NCBI RefSeq assembly: GCF_907163085.1
Contig: NZ_CAJQTX010000007.1
Location: forward strand, 1-64,000
Source: Candidatus Accumulibacter sp. ACC003
GTDB taxonomy: Bacteria; Pseudomonadota; Gammaproteobacteria; Burkholderiales; Rhodocyclaceae
Direction of reading: 5' to 3'
DNA length: 64,000 bases
Both the position numbers and the translations under genes were made by a program. The notes beneath the pieces were generated by a model, which saw only the letters and a program-made list of their open reading frames with translations, made no database searches and had not been told where the DNA came from. This document shows, one piece after another, positions 40,131 through 48,140 of the stretch (its first letter is position 1; every line of letters begins with the position of its first letter).

Positions 40131-41204
40131 ATGGAAAGCGTTCTTGGTGCATTGCGTGTTCGCTTGGTGGGCAAGAGCGAAGAGGCTCGCTATCGGGAGT
40201 TGATGGCAGAGCATCACTACCTGGGCGACCTGGCGAAGATCGGGCACACGCTTTGGTACGTGGCCACCTACGGCGAAAAGTGGACGGCCCTGCTGAGTTT
40301 CTCTGCGGCGGCCTGGAAATGCGGCGTTCGTGACCGCTGGATCGGCTGGGACTATCGGCATCAGTACGATCGCTTGGGCCTGGTCGCCAACAACAGTCGC
40401 TTTCTGATCCTTCCCGATTGGCATTACCCCAATCTCGGCTCCAAGGTGCTCTCGCTGTGCGAGCGACGGGTCGCCGAGGATTGGCAGGCGCATTTCGGGA
40501 AGCCGCTGTTACTGCTGGAGACCTTTGTGGACCCCTCGCGCTTCCAGGGGACCGTCTATCGCGCCGCGAACTGGACGCCTCTGGGGCTGACGCAAGGCTT
40601 TCGCCGCACCCGAGAAGGCTACAGCGCCCACCCGACGTCGCCCAAAGTTGTCTTTGTTCGCCCCTTGCAGGCGGACGCTCGCGGCCAACTTTCCCGCTCG
40701 ATACTCAACCCCCGCTATCGCACAGGAGCGCCCAGGATGATGCTCACCGCCGAACAGATGCGCACGCTTCCCGATTTCTTTGCCGGCATCGCCGACCCGC
40801 GGCGCGCGCAAGGAAGGCGTCACCCCCTTCCTGCCGTTCTGGCCATCGCCACGGCGGCGGTCTTGTGCGGAATGCGGGGCTACAAAGCCATCGCCGGGTG
40901 GGCCAAAGACCTCACACCGAAAGCACGCGAGCGTTTCCGCTGTCGTCGCGAGAAGGGCGTTTACCGCGTACCCAGCGAGTTCATCATTCGTGACGTCCTG
41001 ATCCGTGTCGATCCCATGGCGCTCGATCAAGCGTGTCAGCAGTGGAACAAGGCCTATGCTCAAGACGACCCCAGTCTGGCGGTCGACGGCAAGACCATGC
41101 GCAATGCCCATGACGAGCACGGTCAGCAAGCACACATCATGAGCGTGGTCGGGCATCAGACCGGCGTGTGTCACACCCAAAAAAAGTCGGCACCTTGCCC
41201 GTAA
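40131..41204 (+). CDS. ISAs1-type transposase copy 2, upstream frame with DruA-like domain
   Basis: This 357-residue frame has the same layout as copy 1: DUF4338-like residues ~15-190, ISAs1 N-terminal region, first catalytic Asp in LAVDGKTMRNA, and the slippery heptamer at 41180-41186. Replacements relative to copy 1 include T to A in DFFAGIADP, A to V and Q to R in VLCGMRGYK, T to M in VDPMALD, and T to A in GQQAHIM. The DruA-like part is unchanged. Confidence 0.88.
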   Translation: MESVLGALRVRLVGKSEEARYRELMAEHHYLGDLAKIGHTLWYVATYGEKWTALLSFSAAAWKCGVRDRWIGWDYRHQYDRLGLVANNSRFLILPDWHYPNLGSKVLSLCERRVAEDWQAHFGKPLLLLETFVDPSRFQGTVYRAANWTPLGLTQGFRRTREGYSAHPTSPKVVFVRPLQADARGQLSRSILNPRYRTGAPRMMLTAEQMRTLPDFFAGIADPRRAQGRRHPLPAVLAIATAAVLCGMRGYKAIAGWAKDLTPKARERFRCRREKGVYRVPSEFIIRDVLIRVDPMALDQACQQWNKAYAQDDPSLAVDGKTMRNAHDEHGQQAHIMSVVGHQTGVCHTQKKSAPCP

Positions 41205-41917
41205 ATGGCGGGGACGAGCTCAAGCAGACCAATGAAATCGGGATGTTCATACCCCTGCTCGATGCGATCGATATTCAGGGCAAGGACATCACCGCCGACG
41301 CGCTACTGACACAGCGCAAGCTGGCGACCTACCTGGTGGAGCGCAAGGCGCACTATCACTTCACGGTCAAAGGCAATCAGCCAACACTGCAAGCCGATAT
41401 CGCGCTCCTCTTCCAGGATCGGAAGGGGGCAGACTTCGTGGCGGTTTCGCCACCTGACCATGGTCGGATCGAGACTCGGCGTATTTGGTGCAGCAATGCC
41501 CTCAACGCCTATCTCGACTTCCCGCATGTCGGCCAGGTGTTCTTGATCGAGCGCGAAGTGCTGCACAAGAAGAGCGGCAAGCGGACGCACGAAATCGCTC
41601 TCGGGATCACCAGTCGCCCTCCAGAACAGGCCAGCCCACAGCAAATCCTCGCCATCAATCGCGGCCATTGGTCGATAGAGAACCGCTGTCACTACGTCAT
41701 CGACTGGAACTACGACGAGGACCGTAGCCGTATTCGGACTGGTTACGGACCCGAGAACATGTCACGCCTGCGCCGCTTTGCCGTCGGAATCCTGCACCAC
41801 TTCTCCGACGGCAAAACCAGCATTTCCGAAAAAATGCGCCACCTCAACCGCAACATCCGATTGGTCTTCGACTACCTGCGCATGACCAAAAATTCTACAG
41901 GCCACGTATCACCTTGA
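41168..41917 (+). CDS. ISAs1-type transposase copy 2, downstream frame
   Basis: This encodes the C-terminal DDE part, reached by -1 frameshifting from the preceding frame to give a ~595-residue fusion. It carries DITADALLTQR (second Asp) and ENRCHYVIDWNYDEDRSRIR (Glu region). It is almost identical to copy 1 (M to V in KGADFVAVS). GTG 41168 is available as an independent start but has no clear ribosome site. Confidence 0.88.
   Translation: MSHPKKVGTLPVNGGDELKQTNEIGMFIPLLDAIDIQGKDITADALLTQRKLATYLVERKAHYHFTVKGNQPTLQADIALLFQDRKGADFVAVSPPDHGRIETRRIWCSNALNAYLDFPHVGQVFLIEREVLHKKSGKRTHEIALGITSRPPEQASPQQILAINRGHWSIENRCHYVIDWNYDEDRSRIRTGYGPENMSRLRRFAVGILHHFSDGKTSISEKMRHLNRNIRLVFDYLRMTKNSTGHVSP
41180..41186 (+). 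other. Slippery heptamer A AAA AAG, copy 2
   Basis: The zero frame reads CAA AAA AAG TCG and stops 24 bases later (TGC CCG TAA). The -1 frame continues as GTC GGC ACC through the DDE domain. It is identical to the site in copy 1. Confidence 0.75.
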
Positions 41918-41954
41918 TCCCGGCACGAGAACAAATTTACCGTGTGGTGTACGT

Positions 41955-41969
41955 CTGCTGATGAGTCAT
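41955..41969 (-). pseudogene. PEP-CTERM gene, five-codon 5' fragment with its ribosome site
   Basis: On the minus strand the sequence is GGAGGCGAACCA then ATG ACT CAT CAG CAG, followed by the target duplication ACGTACACCA. Joined to 40036 it gives MTHQQTYTKRGLDF and an open frame of 305 residues. The strong ribosome site at the right distance supports this reconstruction. Confidence 0.85.
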
Positions 41970-42367
41970 TGGTTCGCCTCCATTGAGTTGGTCACTAACG
42001 CATTTGACGGATTGGCTTGCCAAGCGATGAGAAATGAGGCAGTCAGGTTTACCAATCAAGACATTCCGCCAATCCAACGTTGCCCGCGCGCTCGCAGGCG
42101 GGTCAGCGGGTTGGCGCCGTTTCGTGGCGCCGTGCTCGAAATGCTGACCGTGGTTTCATAAAGCAGGAATTGCGCCCGCTAAGTGAAATGGTTGACGAAA
42201 CAATGGCGTGGCGATTTTTGGGCGAAGCTGACCGCCGTCGCGTTCGGGCAAGTGTAAAAAATTCCGACAGTTTTTCACGGAAAATTCAAGTTATATCAGC
42301 ATTTATGGAGGGGTTTCACGCGGGCGTTGCGAGCGTGTCGGCAACACTCGGGCGGTGTCGTTGCGGC
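41970..42367. other. Former promoter region of the split PEP-CTERM gene and dinB downstream flank
   Basis: About 400 bases without a supported gene. The segment near 42180-42310 is distinctly AT-richer than the surroundings. Next to 41969 are the ribosome site and presumably the promoter of the PEP-CTERM gene. No sigma-54 type site was convincingly seen. Confidence 0.45.
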
Positions 42368-43540
42368 TCAGCCGCCGTACTCCTCAAGCGGCCCGCTCAG
42401 CGCCAGCTCGCCCTGCCGTGGCGACGTCAAATCTTCCGCCGTCCGCCGGCGCGCCAGCGCGCTGACGCGTACGCCGAGCAGTCGCAGCTTGCGGTCGAGT
42501 GGGATCCGGCGCAGGCATTCGCCGGCGGCGCGGCGGATGGCTTGCGGATCGGCGGTGGCGGCGGCCAGCGTCAGGTCGCGGGTGACGGTTTGAAAGTCGG
42601 CAAAGCGCAGCTTGATGCCGACCGTTCGGCCGAGCAGGTCTTTGCGTCGCAGGTCTTCGGCGACGCGCGTGCACAGCGCCGTAAAAATTTCGCCGAGTGT
42701 CGCCCGGTCGTGGCGCGGATGCAGGTCACGGTCGAAGGTCGTCTCGCGGCTGATCGATTTCGGTTCCGACGAGGTGATCAGCGGTCGCTCGTCGATGCCA
42801 TGCGCCGCCGCGTGCAGCCAGCTGCTGTAGCCGTCGGCGAAGTGCTGGCGCAGGGTGCTCGCTTCGGCGTGCGCCAGTTCGCCGATCGTGTGGATGGCCA
42901 GCGTCGCCAGGCGGTCGCTCGCCTTGGGGCCGATACCGTTGATCTTGCGCACCGGCAGCGGCCAGATCCGCTGCGCGACGTCGGCCGGCTCGATGATCGT
43001 CAGGCCGTCGGGTTTGTCGAGGTCGGAGGCGATTTTGGCGAGCAGCTTGTTGGCCGCGACGCCGATCGAGCACGACAGGCCGGTGGCGGCGCGGACGGCG
43101 TCCTTGATCTGTTGGGCGAGCGGCCGGGTGGCGCCGGCGAGGGTGCTCAGGTCGACGTAGATCTCATCGATGCCACGGTCTTCGATCTCTGGCGCGAGCT
43201 GCGCGACGGCGGCCTTGAAAACGCGCGAGTAGTGGCGATAGGCGGCGAAGTCGACCGGCAGCAGAATCGCCTCCGGCGCCAGTCTGGCGGCTTTCATGAT
43301 CCCCATCGCGGAAAATACGCCGAGTGCGCGCGCTTCGTAGGTCGCCGTGGTGATCACCCCGCGCCCGGCGTAATCGCGCAGGCGAGTAAAGCGACGGTGG
43401 CCGTCGGCGAGCTGCAGTGCTTGTTGGTCGCGGCTGCCGCCAATGACCACAGGCTGGCCGCGCAGTTCCGGGTAGCGCAGCAGTTCGACAGACGCGTAGA
43501 AGGCGTCCATGTCGAGATGGGCGATACGCCGCGCTGGCAT
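42368..43540 (-). CDS. dinB: DNA polymerase IV (Y family)
   Basis: Pol IV performs translesion synthesis. ATG 43540 gives 390 residues starting MPARRIAHLDMDAFYASVE; the frame to 44149 is a shadow of the next gene. Catalytic motifs: DMDAFYASVE, then IDEIYVDLS with the paired acidic residues. A HhH segment follows (KINGIGPKASDRL), with the little finger domain after it. A ~20-residue insertion after VVIGG (SRDQQALQLADGHRR) is present, probably a lineage variant. It overlaps nothing and lies 35 bases after the NamZ-like gene. Confidence 0.95.
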   Translation of the reverse strand: MPARRIAHLDMDAFYASVELLRYPELRGQPVVIGGSRDQQALQLADGHRRFTRLRDYAGRGVITTATYEARALGVFSAMGIMKAARLAPEAILLPVDFAAYRHYSRVFKAAVAQLAPEIEDRGIDEIYVDLSTLAGATRPLAQQIKDAVRAATGLSCSIGVAANKLLAKIASDLDKPDGLTIIEPADVAQRIWPLPVRKINGIGPKASDRLATLAIHTIGELAHAEASTLRQHFADGYSSWLHAAAHGIDERPLITSSEPKSISRETTFDRDLHPRHDRATLGEIFTALCTRVAEDLRRKDLLGRTVGIKLRFADFQTVTRDLTLAAATADPQAIRRAAGECLRRIPLDRKLRLLGVRVSALARRRTAEDLTSPRQGELALSGPLEEYGG

Positions 43541-43575
43541 CCCGGGCGGCAGCGCTGAAACGCCGTCGGCCGGGG

Positions 43576-44787
43576 TCAATAGCGGAGGAACTTCTGCCGC
43601 GTCAGCTGCCAGGCGTCTTCGTCGGCGCGGCTCAAGGCGTCGAGGTCGGCCGGCGTCGCCGCCGGGTCGTCGACCCATTCGCGCAGTAGCGGCGAGCCGT
43701 TGATCAGGTCGATCGCCAGTCGCTCGTGTTCGTACTCGTAGGCGAAGTCGCGCCACAGCGGGTAGTCGGGTTGCAGTTGCCGCAGCGCTTTGAAGGCCAG
43801 ACTCTGCAGTCGCCACGGTCGAAAGCCGGCGTGCTGGTAGGAGCCATCGTCGACGTGAATCTGGACGCCGTGGCAGAGCTTGGCGGCGTGCTTGTGGAAG
43901 GTTGGCTCGAAGCAGCATGCACGCAAGCGGCAGCCGCGCAGCCAGTCGGGGGCGAGCGCGTACATCGTCGCGATCAGCCGGCCGGCGTCGATGTCGGGTG
44001 CGCCGAAGAGCTCCAGCGGCCGAGTCGTACCGCGCCCCTCGGAAAGCGTGCTGCCTTCGAGCATTACCGTGCCGGCGTAGCAGCGCGCCATCGAGACGTT
44101 CGGCGCGTTCGGGCTGGGATTGACCCAGCTCCGCTCGCCAAGCGGCCAACCGTAACCGGGCGCCGCTTCAGGATCCCAGCCGTGCATGTCGATCACCGTG
44201 CACTCGACGTCGAGGGCGAGCGTGCTGACGAACCAGCACGCCAGTTCGCCCATGCTCAGGCCGTGCCGCATCGGCAGCACGCCGGCGCCGACAAAGCTTT
44301 CCCAGCCTGGGCGCAGGAGCAATCCCTCGAGCGGGCGTCCGACCGGGTTTGGGCGGTCGAGTATCCAGACCGCCTTGCCGTGCGCGGCGGCGGCTTCGAG
44401 CAGGTAGCGCAGCGTGGTGATGAAGGTATAGATGCGGCAGCCGAGATCCTGCAGGTCGATCAGCAGCACGTCGAAGCTGTCCATCATCGCTGGCGTCGGC
44501 CGACGGACGGCGCCGTACAGGCTGAAGACCGGGATGTGGTGCGTCGGGTCGACGAAGTCGGCTGACTCGACCATGTTGTCCTGCTTGTCGCCGCGCAAGC
44601 CGTGCTGCGGTCCGAAGGCCGCCGTCAAGTGCAGATCGGGCAGCGCGGCCAGCGCGTCGACGGCGTGCGTCAGGTCAGCGGTCAGCGAAGCGGGGTGGGC
44701 GACCAGTGCCAGACGGCGGCCATGCAGCGGCCTGCGCAGCTGCGGGTCCTTGAGCAGGCGGTCGAGTCCGAAGTCGATCGGGGGCAT
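43576..44787 (-). CDS. DUF1343 / NamZ-type exo-beta-N-acetylmuramidase
   Basis: This 403-residue protein starts at ATG 44787 (MPPIDFGLDRLLKDP), preceded by AAGGAAA. Signature segments are LVAHPASLT, AAFGPQHGLRGDKQDNM, PVFSLYG, DVLLIDLQDLGCRIYTFITT, DRPNPVGR and LSEGRGTTRPLELFGAP, diagnostic of DUF1343. Characterised NamZ releases N-acetylmuramic acid from peptidoglycan fragments. No signal peptide is evident, so a cytoplasmic recycling role is possible. It lies 23 bases after the DOMON-like gene on the same strand. Confidence 0.9.
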   Translation of the reverse strand: MPPIDFGLDRLLKDPQLRRPLHGRRLALVAHPASLTADLTHAVDALAALPDLHLTAAFGPQHGLRGDKQDNMVESADFVDPTHHIPVFSLYGAVRRPTPAMMDSFDVLLIDLQDLGCRIYTFITTLRYLLEAAAAHGKAVWILDRPNPVGRPLEGLLLRPGWESFVGAGVLPMRHGLSMGELACWFVSTLALDVECTVIDMHGWDPEAAPGYGWPLGERSWVNPSPNAPNVSMARCYAGTVMLEGSTLSEGRGTTRPLELFGAPDIDAGRLIATMYALAPDWLRGCRLRACCFEPTFHKHAAKLCHGVQIHVDDGSYQHAGFRPWRLQSLAFKALRQLQPDYPLWRDFAYEYEHERLAIDLINGSPLLREWVDDPAATPADLDALSRADEDAWQLTRQKFLRY

Positions 44788-44810
44788 CGGTGTTTCCTTC
44801 AGGCGGCGTC

Positions 44811-45380
44811 TTACGGCGCCGCCAGTGCAATGGCGAAACCATCGCGATGGTGAAAATCGGGGTGCGCCGCCGGATGGCGCAGAGCCCAATAGCTATGGCT
44901 GCCGTCAACCGTGTCGCTGGCTTCGACCACCGCCGCCAGAGCAAGCTGCAGCCTGCTTCCGGCTGGCGTCGCCGGCAGCATCGCCGGCGCCATGCTCGCC
45001 TCGAATTCGAGGCGGCCGGCAAACAGCCGGGCGGTGATCTGTGGCGGCGTCAGCAGCGCCACCGTTTCGTCGCGTTGCCGATAGCCGGCGAACGCGTAGG
45101 CTGCCCACTGACCCGACGGCGAGAAGTTGAATTCGCGGTAGGCCGCGTCGCCGGTGACGCCGACGAAGGCCTCGAAACACGTGTGTTGCCAAAGCTCGTC
45201 GGCGCAGCCCGGCGTCGCCGGCGCCGGGATCGACAAGCGCGCCATGTCGCCGCGCAGACACCAGGCCAGATCGAGACCTCCGTCGGCGCGGCGTTCGGCG
45301 TGAACTTCGAGCCTGCGGATCACCGCTGCCGGAGTGGCGGGATGCGGGCAAAGGGTCAGGGTGAATTCGGTCGGGAACAT
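44811..45380 (-). CDS. DOMON-like domain protein
   Basis: This 189-residue protein begins MFPTEFTLTLCPHP. It matches the DOMON-like family: WCLRGDMARLSIP, ELWQHTCFEAFVG, YREFNFSPSGQWAAYAFAGYR and SHSYWALRHPAAHPDFHHRDGF are conserved family segments. Function is unknown; the fold suggests ligand or sugar binding. It is probably in one operon with the NamZ-like muramidase, hinting at cell-wall sugar handling, but that is inference. Confidence 0.85.
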   Translation of the reverse strand: MFPTEFTLTLCPHPATPAAVIRRLEVHAERRADGGLDLAWCLRGDMARLSIPAPATPGCADELWQHTCFEAFVGVTGDAAYREFNFSPSGQWAAYAFAGYRQRDETVALLTPPQITARLFAGRLEFEASMAPAMLPATPAGSRLQLALAAVVEASDTVDGSHSYWALRHPAAHPDFHHRDGFAIALAAP

Positions 45381-45694
45381 CGGTCGCTTGTCGAGGAAGC
45401 AGGTCAGTAGTGGATTCTAGCCGTTTCAGCGGTGTTTCTTCCGGGCTTCGCCGCTTTCTTGCTCAGTCCGGAGCGCCCCGGAGTGGAACGTCTACCGGGC
45501 GTTTCCAGGCATGCAAGAAGGCGCTTGATCCGCGGTCCTCGACGGCTACAATCAAGAGTGACTTCCGGGGCCTCCGTGCTTGATGGCAACGCCACCTGCC
45601 GGCCGTGATTGGTGGACCGTGATGCCGGATGCGGGGCATTGGAGTTGCGCCACGCTCGGGGACCACTTGATCCGGGCTCATCACCTGAAAGGAG
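45381..45694. other. Intergenic region holding the displaced 5' signals of the 47254 gene
   Basis: No gene is supported. At its right end lies GAAAGGAGTT, a strong Shine-Dalgarno sequence now separated from its ATG (47254) by an IS110 copy. The promoter for that gene should be in this interval, and the DOMON-like operon promoter too. Confidence 0.5.
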
Positions 45695-45776
45695 TTACCG
45701 TGAAAGAACACCCTCCTGAAGGCGAGCGAATCTCTGGCACTTGATGCCATTGAGAGCAACAGGCGGGAAGAGTAGC

Positions 45777-46997
45777 TCAGGCGGCAGCGGGGATAAAACC
45801 GTGCTTCTTGAGCATCTTCAACCAGCGAGGGGCGTTGCGTGCAACAGATAGGGCTTCGAAGTCGGTTGCCGAGTCCCGGTAGTGCGTCTGTCGGCTGATC
45901 AACAGGAAGACCGTTTTGAGAATCTTGTGGGCGATGGCGACGATGGCGCGCTTATGCCCTCGTCGCAAGCGAAGCGCCTCGAACTTGGACTTGAAAGCAC
46001 ATCGCGTCCGACTGGCCGCGTGCGCGAACTGGCAAAGCAGGCGTCGGACCCAGGGGTTACCTTTTCGTATCCGTCCGGTCTTTCGCTTGCCGGCGGACTC
46101 GTTGTTGCCAGGACAAATGCCCACCCATGAGGCCAGTCGATCAACCGAGCCGAAGGCGCTCATGTCATTACCGATCTCGACCAGCAGCAAGGCGGCACCG
46201 ACGGCGTCGATGCCGGGGATGGTCTGCATCAATGCCAGCGTGCTTCGGTAGGGTGTCAGTTGATCGAGCAGATACTGGTCGAAACGATCGATACGGCGTT
46301 CGAGCTCCTCGACGTGCGCGATCAATTCATGCAGCACGAAGCGGTGGTCGGCGGTGAGTTCGCCGTCGAGCGCGTCGAGCAGTTCCGTACGGTCGGCCTT
46401 GAGACGGTTGCCGGCGAGCATCAACACCTCGGCGGGAGAGTGCTCGGCGATCAGCGCCTTGACCATCGCCCGCCCGGCGACGCCGTGGATGTCGCTCACC
46501 ACCACCGACAAACGAATGCCGCCGTCGGAGAGGATCTTGTGCACGCGGTTCTTCTCGCTCGAAAGGATGCCGACCAGCTGCTGGCGTTGTCGCCCGACGT
46601 GGCGCAAAGCCCGAAACTGTGCCGGCGGCACAAAGGACGCGCGTAGCATGCCGGCTCGCGCCAGCATCGCCAGCCACTGCGCATCCGCCCAGTCCGTCTT
46701 GCGGCCAGGTACGGTCTTCACGTGCCGCGCATTGACGACCGTCGCGACGATGCCGACCTGTTCCAGCGCCGCATGCGGACTCTTCCAGTAGATGCCGGTG
46801 CTCTCCATGACGACCATCTCGGCGCCGTGAGCGGCCACCCATTGCGCCATCGCCTGGCGGTCACGCTTGAAACCACCAAACTCGGCCAACTCGACACTCG
46901 TCTGGCCGGCCTCATCTTCCGTGATCGCACAGGCCGTGATCTTCGCCTGATGAACGTCCAGCCCGACGACACGCTTGTACAGTTTCGCCAGTTCCAT
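45777..46997 (-). CDS. IS110-family transposase (DEDD recombinase)
   Basis: This intact 406-residue transposase starts MELAKLYKRVVGLDVHQAK at ATG 46997. The RuvC-like domain has Asp in GLDVHQAK, Glu in VMESTGIYWKS and the DxxD pair in KTDWADAQW. The C-terminal Tnp domain has IPGIDAVGAALLLVEIG and the catalytic-serine region LASWVGICPGNNESAGK. IS110 enzymes use RNA-guided recombination with a bridge RNA from the element's non-coding end. The gene may drive movement of copy A as well. Confidence 0.95.
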   Translation of the reverse strand: MELAKLYKRVVGLDVHQAKITACAITEDEAGQTSVELAEFGGFKRDRQAMAQWVAAHGAEMVVMESTGIYWKSPHAALEQVGIVATVVNARHVKTVPGRKTDWADAQWLAMLARAGMLRASFVPPAQFRALRHVGRQRQQLVGILSSEKNRVHKILSDGGIRLSVVVSDIHGVAGRAMVKALIAEHSPAEVLMLAGNRLKADRTELLDALDGELTADHRFVLHELIAHVEELERRIDRFDQYLLDQLTPYRSTLALMQTIPGIDAVGAALLLVEIGNDMSAFGSVDRLASWVGICPGNNESAGKRKTGRIRKGNPWVRRLLCQFAHAASRTRCAFKSKFEALRLRRGHKRAIVAIAHKILKTVFLLISRQTHYRDSATDFEALSVARNAPRWLKMLKKHGFIPAAA

Positions 46998-47252
46998 CCG
47001 TTACTCCTTTCCCGTAAAGTCACGAACGGGTGGGAACGGCGCTTGACCGAAACAACCTGCAGGGTTGCCCCTGCGGCCTTTTTACCGTGCGCTCTCTACG
47101 AGGCAATCCGGGGTACGAGTCGGTTCAGCGGGTCACGTTAGGCATCGGGGTCCAACCACCATCTCATTGCTCGACCTCTGCCGTTTCCACCCACTCGTAT
47201 TTTCTTTCATCATCCGGGGTGGCGCGAGCCGCCTCACGCAATGACCGTTAGT
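46998..47252 (-). ncRNA. Candidate IS110 bridge RNA region
   Basis: This 255-bp non-coding end lies upstream of the transposase on its own strand, where IS110 elements are known to encode the bridge RNA that pairs with target and donor DNA. The same region sits at 38615-38869 in copy A. It is otherwise empty of genes. A short GC hairpin is visible (AGGGTTGCCCCTGCGGCCTT area). No structure was computed, so the RNA is predicted by position only. Confidence 0.45.
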
Positions 47253-47253
47253 C

Positions 47254-47694
47254 ATGAGAACAGTCCTCGCCGCCATTCTCCTGGTTTGCGCTTCAAGCCA
47301 GGTTCTCGGGCAGCAATCGAGCGCCTTGCGACTGAGCGATCTCCACGCCGGAGGTGCGACGCAGCTATCGAAGGATGAGCTGCACGCACTTCTTCCGGGG
47401 GCAAAGGTGGAAAGCCGAACCGTGCAGGGTTCCACCCGGCTTTGGGAGAACGTTGCCGACGGTAGTCTGCTCGCGTCCTCGGACAATCGTGGCGATCCGA
47501 GCACCACACGAAATGCCACTGCCCGTGGAACTTGGCAACTGGCTGACAATGGCACGTATTGCGTCCTTCTGGAATGGAAGAGGAAAACAGAGCAATGGTG
47601 TCGATTCATTTTCAAGTCCGGGGACAAATACTTCGCCGTGAAGTCAACGTCCGATCAATCCAGCGTGGCCCATGAACTCGTGTTTTCTCGCTGA
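47254..47694 (+). CDS. Secreted hypothetical protein, separated from its ribosome site by IS110
   Basis: This 146-residue protein begins MRTVLAAILLVCASSQVLGQ, a clear signal peptide. The mature part has GARGTWQLADNGT-like context (ATARGTWQLADNGTYCVLLEW) and two Cys near WCRFIF, resembling small exported beta-rich proteins of the DUF995 type; this is a weak resemblance. The IS110 copy B ends one base before its ATG and offers no ribosome site, so translation should be poor. The coding frame itself is intact. Confidence 0.75.
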   Translation: MRTVLAAILLVCASSQVLGQQSSALRLSDLHAGGATQLSKDELHALLPGAKVESRTVQGSTRLWENVADGSLLASSDNRGDPSTTRNATARGTWQLADNGTYCVLLEWKRKTEQWCRFIFKSGDKYFAVKSTSDQSSVAHELVFSR

Positions 47695-47789
47695 CACGGT
47701 CAGCTATTGCGGTGGCTTTTCTGGCGGGGCGCGTGGCCCTCGTCGGGTGACGATGGAGGTGCATGGCGGATCGCCGCGAACGGTCTTTA

Positions 47790-48095
47790 TCAGCAGCCCA
47801 CCAATCCGTGCGACTCGCAAAGCACGCGCTTGACCCAGGCGAGGACGATCCACAGCCAGAAAGTCACGAAGAACGCCAGCCAGGGCAGGTGTCGGTCGAC
47901 AATCAGCTTCGGCGCCAGCCAACGCGTCACGCGGATCACCGGCCGGGTGACGGTGGTGAACAGCAGATAGATCGGATTGCTCGCCCGCCTGGCACCGGCC
48001 AGCAGCGCGACCGCCCCCTGACCGAGCAGCGCGAAAAGCGCAACTTCGATCAGCGCGCGCAAAATGCTGACGATGAACACGTCGGGATGGCTCAT
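47790..48095 (-). CDS. Small YggT-like membrane protein
   Basis: This 101-residue protein (MSHPDVFIVSILRALIEVAL) has two hydrophobic helices, about residues 8-32 and 70-88. Between them NPIYLLFTTVTRPVIRVTRWLAPKLI recalls the NPI...TxPVxxP segment of YggT-type proteins. Function unknown. It is divergent from the TPR gene, with 45 bases between start codons. Confidence 0.6.
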   Translation of the reverse strand: MSHPDVFIVSILRALIEVALFALLGQGAVALLAGARRASNPIYLLFTTVTRPVIRVTRWLAPKLIVDRHLPWLAFFVTFWLWIVLAWVKRVLCESHGLVGC

Positions 48096-48140
48096 GGTAT
48101 CTTGACGCTACTTTTTTCTACGGAAGCGGCGGGCTTGCTG

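Larger units (their letters stand above)
40037..41944 (+). mobile_element. ISAs1-type insertion sequence with DruA-like domain, copy 2
   Basis: This 1908-bp element is nearly identical to copy 1 but in the opposite orientation. Ends are CAGGGTGGATTTGTC (40037) and AACAAATTTACCGTG (41944). A 10-bp duplication TGGTGTACGT flanks it at 40027-40036 and 41945-41954. It interrupts the PEP-CTERM gene at codons 6-9. Differences from copy 1 cluster near 40780-40880, where several bases change. Confidence 0.94.
45695..47252 (-). mobile_element. IS110-family element copy B (intact)
   Basis: A 1558-bp unit shared with copy A runs from TTACCGTGAAAG to GACCGTTAGT. It has one intact 406-residue transposase and no terminal inverted repeats, as usual for IS110. 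Long non-coding ends flank the gene: 82 bp downstream and 255 bp upstream. Removing it brings AAAGGAGTT next to CATGAGAACA, giving a normal ribosome site and start. Confidence 0.93.
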
